Source: Poecilobothrus nobilitatus
Taxonomy: Eukaryota > Arthropoda > Insecta > Diptera > Dolichopodidae
Direction of reading: 5' to 3'
DNA: 64,000 nt
NCBI GenBank assembly: GCA_947095535.1
Contig: OX352773.1
Coordinates: forward strand, 261,229,590-261,293,589
A model generated the notes under the pieces. It ran no database searches and had not been told where the DNA came from. It was given only the letters and a program-made list of their open reading frames with translations. Below, piece by piece: positions 10,966-22,988 of this stretch (position 1 is its first letter; every line of letters begins with the position of its first letter). Made by a program: the position numbers and the translations under genes.

Positions 10966-13104
10966 ATAAGGAAGAAAAGACATGCTATTCAAGCAGCTAC
11001 CAAAAAACTTATGGATTTTTAATTTAATTCGAATTATTCAGATGTAGGGTATTAATAAGGCGGTTGCATTGACTTACTCTTACATTTACTTTTTTATTAA
11101 ATTTCGTATAAAAACTCGTCATATTTCTATAATAATTAAATAGTGATATGATATGATATTATGTAAATATTAAGAATATTTTAAAGTTATTTATTTTAAG
11201 TAAATTTTAAAAAAAAACTTAATTAATATTTTTTTTAAATTCATTTTATAATCATAAAAAAAAATTTTTTTTTTATTCATTTTCTTTCAAATCTACTTTT
11301 TAACTTACATAAAGATAAATATAATTTTTAACTAACACAATTCGGTGTAATTTATATGAATCTAAGTTTTTTATGAAGAAAAACCTCATACTATATTAAT
11401 TATTTGAATTCCTTGAAGCAATTTTCAAGAAAAATATTTATATATACATATACCTACTTATGTATATGCAATATAATGTATATAAATTATAACAAATTGT
11501 ATATAATACATCTTTAATAGATTGTAAGTTTAAATATTAAAAGTTTTATTAAATATATAAAACGAAAAGTATCTAATATTTATTACATATTATATGTATC
11601 TACTGATGTATGTACTTTATATAACTTTGTATAATTTAATTAAATCAAAAAGGTTTTCTCATTAGAATTTTAGGCTTGACTTATTTAAAATATGTAATTA
11701 TAGTTAAAAAAAAAAAAAAACTTCATACAATTTTTAAATAAAATGAATATACTTAATAATTTACTTTGTCTTCAAAATCTTTAAGTTTTCTAAAAGTCTT
11801 TATATATAAATTTTTATATATATTTAAATTCTTTTTTATGTAACTTAAGGTTTTTTCTTTGCTCTTTGCTCTTTGCTTTAATATTTTTATTGCCTTTCTT
11901 AATTACACAAATTAAACCCAAATTTTCATTAAATTTTCTTTTCATTTTCTAATAAATTAAATTTAAAAAACGAATCTATAAGAAATCGTTGCTGGTTTAG
12001 GATACTTTCAACACAATTTCGACTAAAATAAGTTTATCATTATCATATCAATATTTAGAATTTTAGAATTTATTTTCCTATAAACTCTAGTTATTTTATA
12101 TACTTAAAATTATGAATCTTTGGGAATGTTTTTTTTTTAAGTAGTGATTACTAATTTAAGATTTGTCACTTTAATTTAGCAAAATTATAATAAACGAGGA
12201 AGAATACTGTTGCCCTTAGAAGTACAGCACATTTCAAAAGTCGTTTTACAAAAAGCCAAAAATACCTTTCTTTAAAAAGTATATTTTACGAACAGACAAA
12301 CTAACAAAAGAAAGCTTAGATTTCTTAAAGATTTTATAGTTGGTCACAAAAATCTAAATGTTGGAATTTTAACACATTTGGATTTCAAAAGTTTGGATTC
12401 TAATGCTTTTGTCAAATCGCACGAAATGTCTGTTCTGTGAAATGGAAATTTATTAAGTGCCTTTTTTGTCAAATGTTGCTTTTTTTTAATAGGACTATAA
12501 ATATGCATTTATAAGTATTTTAGCAATGTGTCATTTGATAAACTATCCATAACCGTCATTGTCAACATCTAAATATCTGTACAAACCTTTATAGTGTTGA
12601 AAACACAATATAGTTACTATCCTTTTGCTTTTTAAAATAACTTATTGCAAGCGTATACATATAAATAAAAAAATTGCATGATGGATAATTAAAGGCTTTG
12701 TCCAAACATTTCAGATCTATCTCATTTAATCTTATAAGTTTTGAAGATATATAAACTATATATTCTCAAAATTAAAAATATATAATATTATAAACCTACG
12801 TAGTGTGGATAACAAAAAAATTAAATTCTCTTATCCTACATATATTATATCCTATCACCAAACCATTTTTAATCCAAATCTTTACACACTACTACTACTA
12901 AAAAACCTTTTAATACTAAGGGGCAAATTCATATTATTTTTATACTTACTACAAAGTAACAAATAAACGTAAGTATATTATGCATTCATTTTAAATATTA
13001 TACAAATCGCCAAATATTGCAATTTTTCGTTAAAAATGTTGCATTCATTAAATTTTTTCTTACATAAGTATACACTAAATACAAAAACTGGAAAAATCGA
13101 CTAA
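10966..13104. other. AT-rich stretch; one possible family A 5' scrap
   Basis: Mostly low-complexity A+T. At 12194 the sequence CGAGGAAGAATACTGTTG resembles the start of the A-like element seen at 18821, but no continuation could be followed. GCTCTTTGCTCTTTGCT near 11863 is a small tandem repeat. Confidence 0.45.
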
Positions 13105-13225
13105 TTTTTCGATTCGGATCCGAACCATACAATTGAGTCTATATATAACAGATTATTTCGATGTGTTACAAACGGAGAAAAATTCTAATATATCTACGAC
13201 AATTGTACGGACATAAAAATTTAAA
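13105..13225 (+). mobile_element. Decayed 3' end of family B
   Basis: GATTCGGATCCGAACCATAC followed by TATATATAACAGATTATTTCGA, GTGTTACAAACGGAG and a degraded GTACGGACATAA follows the order of the last 120 bp of family B at 20290-20407 with many substitutions. The hairpin is no longer intact. This is an old copy. Confidence 0.6.
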
Positions 13226-15939
13226 GGTAGTTTTTTATCATTAGGTACCATTATTTAATAAAAATAAGCAATCTTAAATTCATTTCATACTTCATAACTC
13301 ACATTAGAAATTTTTGCATAAAAATCATAACAGTATTTATGTGTTTCTTTCGTTTAACAAATCTCCTACATATGCCATTATTGTTATTCTCTTCCTAAAC
13401 AAATTAAATTTATCAAGTAATTAATCTTAATATTTTTTTCGTGGAATAAAATTTCCAACACTTTTCTTTTGAGAAATCATCTCGTATTAAATAATAAATT
13501 TTATACATGTACATATACAACTATATAAACAGCAATTCATAAAATTAACAATAAGTATAAAAAATTACGTTGATGTTGGCTTTTCCAACAGATGGTTTAT
13601 CCGATATTTGAAAAAAGTGATAAAATGTGCATAGCCATCCTTGTTAATTTCGCGATTAGAATACCACAAAATTTAACATTAAAGTAAAGTAAAGAACATT
13701 TTTAAAAAAATAATTTATAAGTGATATCCAGACGAGAGATTTAAAAGCAGGACATTTTCTCTATATTAATCAATAATTAATTAAATAATTGTACAAAGGA
13801 CATATACTCTATAATTTCTGAACTCAGGATATAAATGTATGGCTTATTAACTTTTTTCAAAAAGTTATGATTAATTTGTACTCGAAGAATTCTTTTAATA
13901 TGAACATTATAATACATTCAATGCAAAAACCTATAGAAAAGACAAAATTTTATTAATGTATACTTTTTCAATTTTATAAATTAATTTGTCTTATAATTCA
14001 TTTTAGTATTAACCTTAAAAATTTTTTTCTTTTATGTTGTACAGAGTTTTAATCCTTTTTTCTTTCCTTTCACATTTTATCATTAGTAGACATAAAATTG
14101 AAAACATTGCACTTGTTAAACTTTAAAATCGTAGAAAAATTTAAAATCATTAATTTTTTAATCCTATGAAAATTTCGCTATCATAAAATTTTTTTTATAA
14201 CTCGACAAAATAACTTATTTTTGTTTTTTTTTTTACGGTTTTTGCCTTAAGCTACTCGGTATACATATCTTCACTTTTTAAAACATATTCCTTTTTTTTG
14301 TATAATTTTTTAATGTATCACATCACATACTTTAAAATACAATCCAGAAAATTAAAACCTAAAAAAAAAAACAAAATATATGATAAAGCCATATTCGACT
14401 ATACGAGTACGAGTATATAAGCATGAAGTCCTTTGAAAGCTTTACTATATTATATAAAGATATAATTTTTTCTCTTTCTATAATTATCACGTAGGATTAT
14501 AAAAAAGTATTTTAGCATATGTTTGGAAAAATATACAAATAACAATGTTAAACTAAAAGATATAAAGATAATAAAGATAGAATATTTATATGTATATAAC
14601 TGACGGAAATAAAATAGACGACAAAAATTCATTCTCATTCATATGCCACAAGAAAATTTACAGTCATCTCATTATATTAAAGTTTATCAGTTAAAATTCA
14701 GTGAATGAATGTAATTTAATTTTTTTTTTTATTTATCTTTAAGATTCATCCAGATAGTCCATCTACCTAGTTTATTTATTTGATTCTATGATTCTTGATA
14801 GGAGTTAGACGATCCAAAATTAATTCAGTACCTAGTATAATATATGTATTTATAGTGATTTCAGAATCAGTACAAAATTAGTTACTGTACTGTATTATTT
14901 ATAGTAGTGGCATGACCTGTCTTTTAATAGTGTTTCGATCCAATTCAATGGATTTATTATTATTTCACATATGCTTAAGATTCTTAACCATGATCTGAGG
15001 TGATATAAGACAATTTTTGATGTATGTGAGATATTTTTTTCGCTTGCAACATTATTTTTAATGAAACAACTTGCAATTTAAACTTTAATTTAAAATATAT
15101 TTACATATATCAAATTATTGTGACATTTAAGAAAACAGGTCTTCCCAATTAAACAGTTTTAAACTGTGCATACAATGGCATCTTATCTTACATATTTTCT
15201 AGTTGAGTGTTTGTCAGTATATTTTACGTGTTATCTGTTGAAATGATTATTTTATACAGAATATACGTTTTAGAGAGGAAAAAGCTATTAACTGTAAAAT
15301 ATAATTAAAGAGTTACGTACTATTATCGTTATAACGGTAACATTTAAGTTTAATTTTTTTTTCTTTGTTTATGTTGTCTCTATTATTATTTGTTCCTTTT
15401 ATTAGGAAACTGTGACATTATCAATGTGCATGGTATATACATTTTATATACATATATGCATGTATGTATACAAAATAATAATTAGTGGTCATTGAATAAC
15501 ATTGTACATACTGATTATATTAAAATAACTTTTAATATAAATGAACATGAAAAACCTTAAATTCTTAAAACTGCAAAGAAAATTCAAAATATTTCTGACT
15601 AAAGTAAAAGTTCAAGTAAAAGTTTTAATAAGATAATAAAATTTATTTATTTACATCAATCTTTAAAATATAAAAACTTTAGGTACTTACATGTTGTTTG
15701 ACGCTTAATTGGAGAAGAAATTAAAGTTTTTCGTTTACATATACTTAATGGTATATTTGTAAATGATTGAGTTTTCTTAATTTCTTAATTTTTCGATAAA
15801 ATGATCCGCGAACTATAGAAAAGTAAAATGTAATTAAATAACTTTAGTATATATAGATACTAAACTGTAAATTACGTTTTTTACCTATAGATAATGTGAG
15901 AGATAAAATGGTTTATTGGTGGGAACAAGTTTTCTTTAT
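13226..15939. other. AT-rich stretch without recognisable features
   Basis: Low-complexity A+T sequence only. A 62-codon open frame on the minus strand at 14450-14638 is Phe/Ile/Tyr-rich and not protein-like. Confidence 0.6.
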
Positions 15940-16060
15940 AATTTATACCCATACGAACATAATTCTCAGAGTAAGTATATTAAATTTTTATATTTAAAGT
16001 ATAACAAATTTGCCCTTACGTTTGTGATATTTAAATCTACAATAATAATGTTAATTGATT
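15940..16060 (-). mobile_element. Remnant of family A 3' end
   Basis: ATTTATACCCATACGAACAT, then AGTATAACAAATTTGCCCTT and ACGTTTGTGATATTTAAA, match the reverse complement of the A 3' end (hairpin, then the ACAAACGTAATGGCAAATTT block), with insertions. The rest of the element is gone or unrecognisable. Confidence 0.6.
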
Positions 16061-16349
16061 CGACTAACACATACGAAATTTTTTGTTCTCTCTCTCTGAT
16101 TCTCAAATGAATCGTTTGATACTTATGTAAAGGAAGAATAACTTATTTTGTTACTTTTATTAAAGAATTGAATTTATAAGAATTACGTTTAATAACTTAT
16201 TTTTTCTCTTTTTGTGCCCTCAATAACCTTATTAAAATTTTTACTTTTTTATTTAACAAATTTACTCTGTCGAACAAGGATTTTTTTGGATGTTAGTCGC
16301 TTCGCTTTATAAGTATTTAATATTAAGGTGGAATGTGGATTGATTGAAA

Positions 16350-16820
16350 GCCGGTTTTTCAATGAAAATCCTGTTTTTTAAATCTTCTTTTTTCAAATCG
16401 TGTTTTTTGAAATGCTGTTTTTTTACATTACTGTTTTTCTTTTTAATTCTATTTTTCTAAAAATACGCCAGTTATCTATGTAAAAAAAAAAACAAATTGG
16501 GGTGGATTTTAGAATTGGGTTCAAAATCAGGGTTATACGTTTTTTCCAAAATATTTATATATCTGTATATTCGAGATTATGGATTAGGAGTGATTTTAGA
16601 GTTCGATTCAAAAGCAGGGTTGTACGTTTTTCCAGCATGTTTCTATATACAAATGTTCGATTCTGAATTAAGAAGGTTTTTAGAATTGGGATCGAAATCA
16701 GGGTTATATACGTTTTTGCCAGATTTTAAAAAAAAAACAGGATTTTAAGAAGCGTGATTTCAAAGAACAGGATTTTAAAAAACTGCATTTTAAAAAACAG
16801 GATTTTAATAAAACAAAATT
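16350..16820. mobile_element. Foldback-like element: monomer-built inverted arms around 85-bp tandem units
   Basis: The right arm (about 16720-16815) is a run of monomers of about 15 bases, such as CAGGATTTTAAAAAA and CTGCATTTTAAAAAA. The left arm (about 16350-16440) carries the same monomers inverted (AATCCTGTTTTTTAAAT, AAATCGTGTTTTTTGAAATG). Between them three direct units begin at 16504, 16591 and 16675 (spacings 87 and 84), each with TTTTAGARTTSGRTTC then AAARCAGGGTT and ACGTTTTT. Long inverted ends built of short tandem monomers are the hallmark of the foldback class known in flies. No transposase is visible. Two related central units occur near 45531. Confidence 0.65.
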
Positions 16821-16842
16821 ATGATAAACGAGCTTTAATAGT

Positions 16843-17295
16843 GCACCCGTATGAAAGATAAGATTAGTATTCTAGGATTAAAATAGACGAGATAGTTACG
16901 GCAAAAATATATACTTATATATATATACTCTTCCTCAGAGTCCAATTCTGAATCGATATAGGCATGTACGTGCGTCTGCATGATAACACAGGAAATAATG
17001 AATTCTGGCGTTTTTACCATTTCGCATTTGCAAAAAAGTTAGTTCGCTATTGAAATTAAACAAGTTTGACCGAGTTCGAGTAGCTGACATACAACTTCTT
17101 TTTTATATGAAAATAACTTAGTATCTATCTTAAAATTTCGTGGATATAAAAATCATGTTACACGACAGCAATTTTTGTGAAATTTGATTAGTCTAACACA
17201 ACGGGAACGGATAGCTATCATATATAACTTCTATTTTTAAATGAAAAAATTCATTGTCTATCGAAGTTGGATATTTAAAATGTTGTCAAAGGTTT
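16843..17295 (-). mobile_element. Family A copy A7, decayed and 5'-truncated
   Basis: On the minus strand the 3' end appears at 16843 as a mutated hairpin arm (CACCCGTATGAA on the plus strand). It is followed by the TCCAATTCTGAATCGATATA block, then GTGCGTCTGCATGATAACAC, and two or three eroded internal units (GAGTTCGAGTAGCTGACATA, CGGATAGCTATCATATATAA). It begins directly beside the foldback-like element. Confidence 0.7.
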
Positions 17296-17299
17296 TCCC

Positions 17300-17689
17300 T
17301 TGAACAGTCAATTGCAATTTAAAGTTAAGATATATTTAGCTAAGAAAATGTGAAATCAATTATATCAAACGTCTCAGCTTTGAACACCAATTCAAGTCAA
17401 TAGTCCTCTTATTAATATATTTTTTGCTTCATTCATATTAAAGTTTCTTGAGTAGTTTGTAAATGAAAAACAAATCGTTTAATTAAAGTTGTTCTAATAT
17501 GTCCTTAAAGTCCTTTTTTTTAATAACTATTCAATTTAATTTTTTAATTGACAATACTGCAGTAAACTAATTACTTTCAACTTTCAACCATAAAAACTAT
17601 TTCTGTATATTTTATATGCTTTTTTGTTCTTTAAATAACAACTTTTTCAGTATATATATAATTAAAACTCGTTTATTTTTTAAATAAAA
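17300..17689. other. AT-rich spacer
   Basis: I see nothing in this stretch apart from A/T-rich sequence leading into the A-rich 5' flank of copy A2. Confidence 0.6.
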
Positions 17690-18820
17690 CGAGGAAGAGT
17701 GCAGTAGAGTAGACTGTGTCAACTCTGGGATACCCGTATGAACGTAATATATCCTGTTTCTATAAAACTTGATCATCTTTTAAAAACATTCAGATGTTTT
17801 AGTACCGAACCGCAGAGATATGTTTATGTAAATTGTGGAGTTGTATGACAGCTACCCGAATCTATTGCGCCTAGCATCATTAAGTTCCAAGAAATGCAAG
17901 AAGCCTGAACCGGCTGCTTTAGAACAATCAAATTTTACAAAAGTTTTTGGCATGCAACTCGACACTTTTTCACTAAATTTCAGATAGCTAGCTTCAATAG
18001 ACACTGAGTTATTTTCATTTAAAAAGTGAAGTTGTATGGCAACTATTCGAACCTGTCATATCATTACAACCAAATTTTACAGAAGTTGTTGCCATAAAAC
18101 TGGATCATCATTTGCAAAATTTCAGATACCTAGATTGAATAGACACTGGGTTATTTCCATTTAAAGAAAGAAGTTGTATGGCAGCTAATTGAACCCGGCG
18201 GCCGAAAATATTGGATTTAAATAGCAAAACTAACAATTTTACAAAAGTGACGTAAAAAAAAAGTCAGCATCCTAGCTCCTTTATTTTTCGAGTTATCGTG
18301 CGGACGGACACTGAGTTATTTTCATTTAAAAAGAGAAGTTGTATGGCAGCTACCCGAACCCGTCGCACCAGCACAACCAAATTTTGCAGAAGTTATTGCC
18401 ATAAAACTTGATCATCATTCGCAAAATTTCAGATACTTAGATTGAATAGACACTGGGTTATTTCCATTTAACGAAAGAAGTTGTATGGCAGCTACTCGAA
18501 CCCGGCGGCCGAAAATGCTGGAGTTAAATAGCAAAACTAACAATTTTTCAAAAGTGACGTAAAAAAAAATTCAGCCTCCTAACTCCTTATTTTTTGAGTT
18601 ATCGTGCGGACGGACGGACGGACGGACGTACATGGCTTAATCCACTCAGAATTCGATTCTGAGCTGATCCATGCCTTTGACACTATATCTAGCTCGACTC
18701 CTTTAAGGTGCCACAAACGTAATGGCAAATTTATTATACCCTTGAACATAGTTCATACGGGTATAAACAAACGTAATGGCAAATTTATTATACCCTTGAA
18801 CATAGTTCATACTGGTATAA
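17690..18820 (+). mobile_element. Family A copy A2 (Helentron-like)
   Basis: It starts CGAGGAAGAGTGCAGTAGAG after an A-rich flank, with subterminal GATACCCGTATGAACGTAAT near 17729, several internal units (GTTGTATGGCAGCTACCCGA-type), a GTGCGGACGGACGGACGGAC tract at 18606, and the conserved GGCTTAATCCACTCAGAATT block. The 3' hairpin occurs twice, because the last 54 bp are duplicated (18713-18766 and 18767-18820). It is close in sequence to A3, A4 and A5. The 83-codon open frame at 18604-18855 is the recurring spurious frame of this 3' block. It encodes no protein; transposition would need functions in trans. Confidence 0.85.
18713..18820 (+). repeat. 54-bp tandem duplication of the family A 3' terminus
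   Basis: The segment from ACAAACGTAATGGCAAATTT through the hairpin to GGTATAA is present at 18713-18766 and again at 18767-18820, with one mismatch (ACGGG against ACTGG). The second terminus is followed at once by an A-like 5' start. Confidence 0.9.
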
Positions 18821-18865
18821 CGAGAAGGAATACAGTTGTTTTTGTCAACTCTTAGATACCCGTAC
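18821..18865 (+). mobile_element. 5' start of a second A-like element (subfamily A'), tail-to-head with A2
   Basis: CGAGAAGGAATACAGTTGTT, then GTCAACTCTTAGATACCCGT and ACGAACC, parallels the A 5' end (CGAGGAAGAGTGCAGTAGAG ... GTCAACTCTGGGATACCCGT ATGAAC) and includes the subterminal motif. It follows the A2 3' terminus with no spacer and fades by about 18865. Confidence 0.75.
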
Positions 18866-19578
18866 GAACCGTTAGTATGCTCACAGCCTGTGACTCTGAT
18901 TACAATATTATTTTTTTAATATTTTAGTATTTTAAAATAATTTGGGTGAATTTTATAATTTCTAGAACCATGGGTTGTACATATATTCAAACTACATACA
19001 TATATGTTTATACATTCTTCAAAAGCAGATTCTAACCTTCCACATAACGATTATCAATCCAAAACTTCTTCAAATATTCTATAGTACCATTTAATACTTA
19101 GCGGTAAATGTATATTAAATTTACTTAGTACAAAATAGTAAATATAATTTTAAATATTATATTATATTATATTTAAATATTCCATTGACAGAACAATTTC
19201 TTATAAGTACAATAAAATACATACATGTATGTAAATACGGCGCTATATAATATACATCTATACTCTTATCATTCATTCATCAATGACATATACGATATGT
19301 AAATAAACATGACTATATTATATATTATATAAGTATGTATGGATATCAATATCATATAAATAAAAATTCTTCAAGCAACCGTTATGTTTATTTATTTACA
19401 TTTTTTTGTACTACGCATTATATCCTCAACAATTTCAAATTATTATCGAGTAAAACAAAATGCGAAAAATTCGTTAAAGAAATTTGTTAGAAAATTTGAA
19501 AAAATCAAGTAACACTTTCGTCAATTATATAGTAACCCTATATTATTAAAAAGAGTTGTTAACAGAAATAAAAGTATA
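18866..19578. other. AT-rich stretch without recognisable features
   Basis: Low-complexity A+T, including TATTATATTATATTTAAATA near 19155. No feature supported. Confidence 0.6.
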
Positions 19579-20407
19579 ATGTTGAAGCTTTAATTTTTAT
19601 GTATTACTTCAAAAAATTTTAACAGGTGTTCAAGTTACAGGTGTTTAAAAATAGGAAATTTTCAGTTTTTGATCCCTTACAGTTCCTAAACGGGGGGTGA
19701 TACAAAAAAAATTTCTGAAATGACTCATTATTTTCAAAGATCTAACTTCTGTCAAAATTTGAAGCTTCCAACTTAAACCGTTTAGAAGATAGAAGGGTTA
19801 AAGGATTTTGCAATAATTCAGTTTCGCATAACGGTAAATTAAGACACCCTATAGCACAAGTATATATTAATTATATAAATGTTTGTAAAGCTCATAATAG
19901 CACCTATCGTTTGCAATTTTCAGATTGAAGATATTCCTTATAGAGCTTGTTTTATAACAATTTAAATATAGATATTTTTCGAACTTTGGGGGGCTGTAGC
20001 TCCTCAACGGGTGGGGCTACAGAAAAAAGTTGTTAAAAATAAAATTAATATTTGTATGATATCTATCAGCAGTTAAAATTTCATGACTGTATTTCAAAAA
20101 AATTGTGGAGATTTAAACGTTAGCTGTTCGGGAGCTACCCGAAGTTTTGGTCGGAACTCAACCAAAAAAATAGGGAACCTACAAATTGCTCCTAGAATTT
20201 TTTTTTGTAAATTTCAAGATTCTAGCTTTCTTAGTTTTTGAGTTAGCGTGCTGGCGGATGGGCGGACTTACGGACATGGCTTAATCGACTCAGAATTTGA
20301 TTCTGATCCGATCCATACCTTTGAAGGTATATCTAGCTCGCTTATTTCGAGGTGTTACAAACGGAGGAGTAATTTTATTATACCCGATACTTATCGTACG
20401 GGTATAA
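19579..20407 (+). mobile_element. Family B copy B1 (Helentron-like, no long tandem array)
   Basis: It ends in a 30-base hairpin at 20378-20407 (TTATACCCGATAC ... GTACGGGTATAA). The hairpin is preceded by GGGCGGACTTACGGACATGG, the CTTAATCGACTCAGAATTTG block shared with family A, and TTACAAACGGAGGAGTAATT. The 5' half (from AAGCTTTAATTTTTATGTAT, then AACAGGTGTTCAAGTTACAG, to CGCATAACGGTAAATTAAGA) is related to the body of family D. B therefore looks like a mosaic of a D-like 5' part and an A-like 3' part. The 5' end is not sharply defined. No coding capacity. Confidence 0.75.
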
Positions 20408-21268
20408 AAACGAATTCTATTATAAAAAATTAAAATAAAAATTTTACCTAACCCTTTTTCAAAAAAATAAAAGTGGTGTCATATACTGAAGTGATGTCTC
20501 TTATGACCGTGACTGAAATAAACCTTCTTTTTTAACTAACTTTTAATTATATAACTACTTTTGTTTTATTGCAGAATTAAATTCCGTATTGACGGCTCGC
20601 AAAAATAGTATAAGTTTATAGATACACTGTATTTTTGTCGTCCGTGGCGTGTTCTGCGTAATAAAATGTTCTAACTTAAAAAATGTTTCAGGAGTTGCAA
20701 TTTTATTTCAGTTTTAAAGAAAATACATTTTCCAAATTTATTATATAAATGTATATTGCGATCATAAGCTACTGTAGAGCTACTAAAAGAGTAAAAAACT
20801 ATAAATAAGAGGAAAGTATAAATTTAAATCTGTGATAAATTATTTAAGCTTCTACGCACAGAATATTGACAGTAACTAAATTTTAGTTTTAACAAATTCC
20901 GATTCCTAAGAGGCTTTAATAAAAAAAGTTTAACTATTTGTAAAATAGTTAGTATTTTTGATATCTTCTAATTTGTTTTAATATGTGATTTGACTTAACT
21001 ATTTAATAAAATTCAATACTGATTTAAGATTTTAGTAATCCGATTGTTGAATTTATGACTTTTGCTATTAATTAAAAAATGATTTTATCAAAATGTTTTA
21101 TAGAACAGATATTTTCCAACTTGAACATTTTATTAACCTTTTAAAATCAAAAGATAACTAATAACTTATAGTTTTGATCAACTGGAAACAGCTCTTACAC
21201 TTGAATACTATGAAAAAAATCTATATAATTACTTTAAAAAACCATTATTATATTTTAAGTTCATTCAT
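20408..21268. other. AT-rich stretch without recognisable features
   Basis: No feature supported; A+T-rich with scattered short homopolymers. Confidence 0.6.
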
Positions 21269-22090
21269 TTTTAGCACATTTCCAAGAAAATTTTGAAAAA
21301 ATGTGCTTATTAGTTTCACTCTGCCTGTCCGTCCGTCCGTCCGTCCATCCATCTGTTTACAAAACTTCTACACCGTTAAAGATAGAGAAAAAAAATTTTA
21401 ACAATGGGTAGGTCTCATAAAAAAAATAATTTTGTGGAACAACTTTTTCATGTAGCCCCATCCATTACGGAGCTAAAATCCCCCAACCTTGAAAAAGCCC
21501 TATTTTTAAACACATATATCTTATGTTCTGTTTAAGATTTTTTCAATCTGAAAACGTCATTCGACAGGTATTTTCTTTAACTTTGTAAATTTATATCAAA
21601 ATTATACAATTTTTTTAAATTTAGTATTTAAATTTACCGTTATGTGAAAACCAAATTTTGCTTGATTTTTCTACTTTCATAACTCCGGCACGCGTTTAGA
21701 TAGAGACTTGAAATTTTGAGGCAAGAAAGAACTTTTAGAATTAGTATAAGTTTGCAAAGAAAATTTTTTTGGACCACCCCCTGTTTATGAGATATTAGGG
21801 CTTAAAAATTGAAAATTTGCTATTTTTAGGCACCTGTAAAAATTTTTCTTCGGCCAGGCATGAAAATTAAAGGTTCAATAATATATTTTTACGCGTGTTA
21901 ACGGCTTTTCTTAGTTATATAGGATTCCGGACTTACGGCCCCTCAAAATTTCAAAAATGTCCTATTTTCACGTTTTTTCTTATTACATGAAATTTTCAAA
22001 TTTTTGTGCAAGTCACAATTCTAAACAGTTTGTATTCAGTTTGGAAATATGCGCTTTTAAAAACCGTTGGTTTACATTCTACCTTGTTTT
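21269..22090 (-). mobile_element. Family D copy D1 (Helentron-like)
   Basis: On the minus strand it starts with AACAAGGTAGAATGTAAACC and the subterminal motif AGCGCATATTTCC (22038-22058 region). It ends in a hairpin at 21273-21307, whose 9-bp arms AGCACATTT and AAATGTGCT enclose a 17-base loop. The hairpin arm and the 5' motif are inverse repeats. A CCGTCCGTCCGTCCGTCC run at 21328 lies just inside the hairpin. The body carries ATTTACCGTTATGTGAAAAC and CATAACTCCGGCACGCGTTT. Plan and size parallel family A with different end sequences. Confidence 0.75.
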
Positions 22091-22632
22091 GATTATATAA
22101 GCAATTTATGTACAGTAATTATATGTTTTTCAATAGGTACAAATTTTTTATGTTGTAAAATGAAAAAAAGATGTTGTATTTTTATTATAATTTATTTTAC
22201 TTTTTTTTACATATACCAATGTATAATAAACGAGATACATAAAACAAGGCTTTACCAAAAGTTTTTTTTTTTTGACGCCGCAATTTCTGTAAAAATACTG
22301 ATTTTAATCAATTTTTTGTTGTATTTTTCAGGAGAATATAATATAAATATAATCGTTAGTATATGTATATATTTTTATACATAACAGATGTACGTAAGTC
22401 ATATAAATTTGTAATATATAGCTATATAGTATATAAATATTCATTATTTTTCTTACTACACTTTATTTATTTCACTTAAGTAATTAGTTATAGCAGAGGT
22501 TACATATTGAATTTTTTTGCCTTAATTTATGCAATATTTATGTAATTATTTTGGTTTTAATGAAGAACAGATTTTTTCAAGTGCAGATTTCTTTATTTAT
22601 TATATTCTGTAATATTATATATTATTAAAAAA
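22091..22632. other. AT-rich stretch without recognisable features
   Basis: Contains the tail of a 105-codon open frame (22067-22384) rich in Phe, Ile and Cys that begins inside D1. I see no conserved motif and regard it as chance. Confidence 0.55.
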
Positions 22633-22988
22633 CGAGAAAGACTGTAAAGTTGACATGTCTACTCTAGCATGAATATCAGCATGAACATAATAATATGCTA
22701 TTTACATTAAATTTAATCATCTTTTACAAAAATTCACATGTCTAGCTTGATTAAGTACTCTAATATGAACTTAATCAATTTTAATAGCGAGACTTGCATT
22801 ATATAAGAATTTTGCAATCTCAGCTCCATTATTTTTTGAGTTATTGTGCGAATGGATAAACGGACTTACATATATAATTAAAAAGACTCAGAAAAAACTA
22901 TATCCATATCTATCTCATCCCTTCACAACCTAACAAATCTAATGGTAAATTTATTTTATCCTTAGAATTTTAACTCGTACGTGTATAT
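22633..22988 (+). mobile_element. Family A copy A8, internally deleted and decayed
   Basis: The 5' start CGAGAAAGACTGTAAAGTTG and the 3' block (TTTTTTGAGTTATTGTGCGA, then AATCTAATGGTAAATTTATT and TCGTACGTGTATA) are both recognisable only 356 bp apart. Most internal units are therefore missing. Divergence is high, so this is an old copy. Confidence 0.65.

Noticed and set aside
22067..22384. 105-codon hydrophobic open frame
   Set aside because: Begins inside the 5' end of D1 and continues in AT-rich sequence; Phe/Ile richness is compositional.
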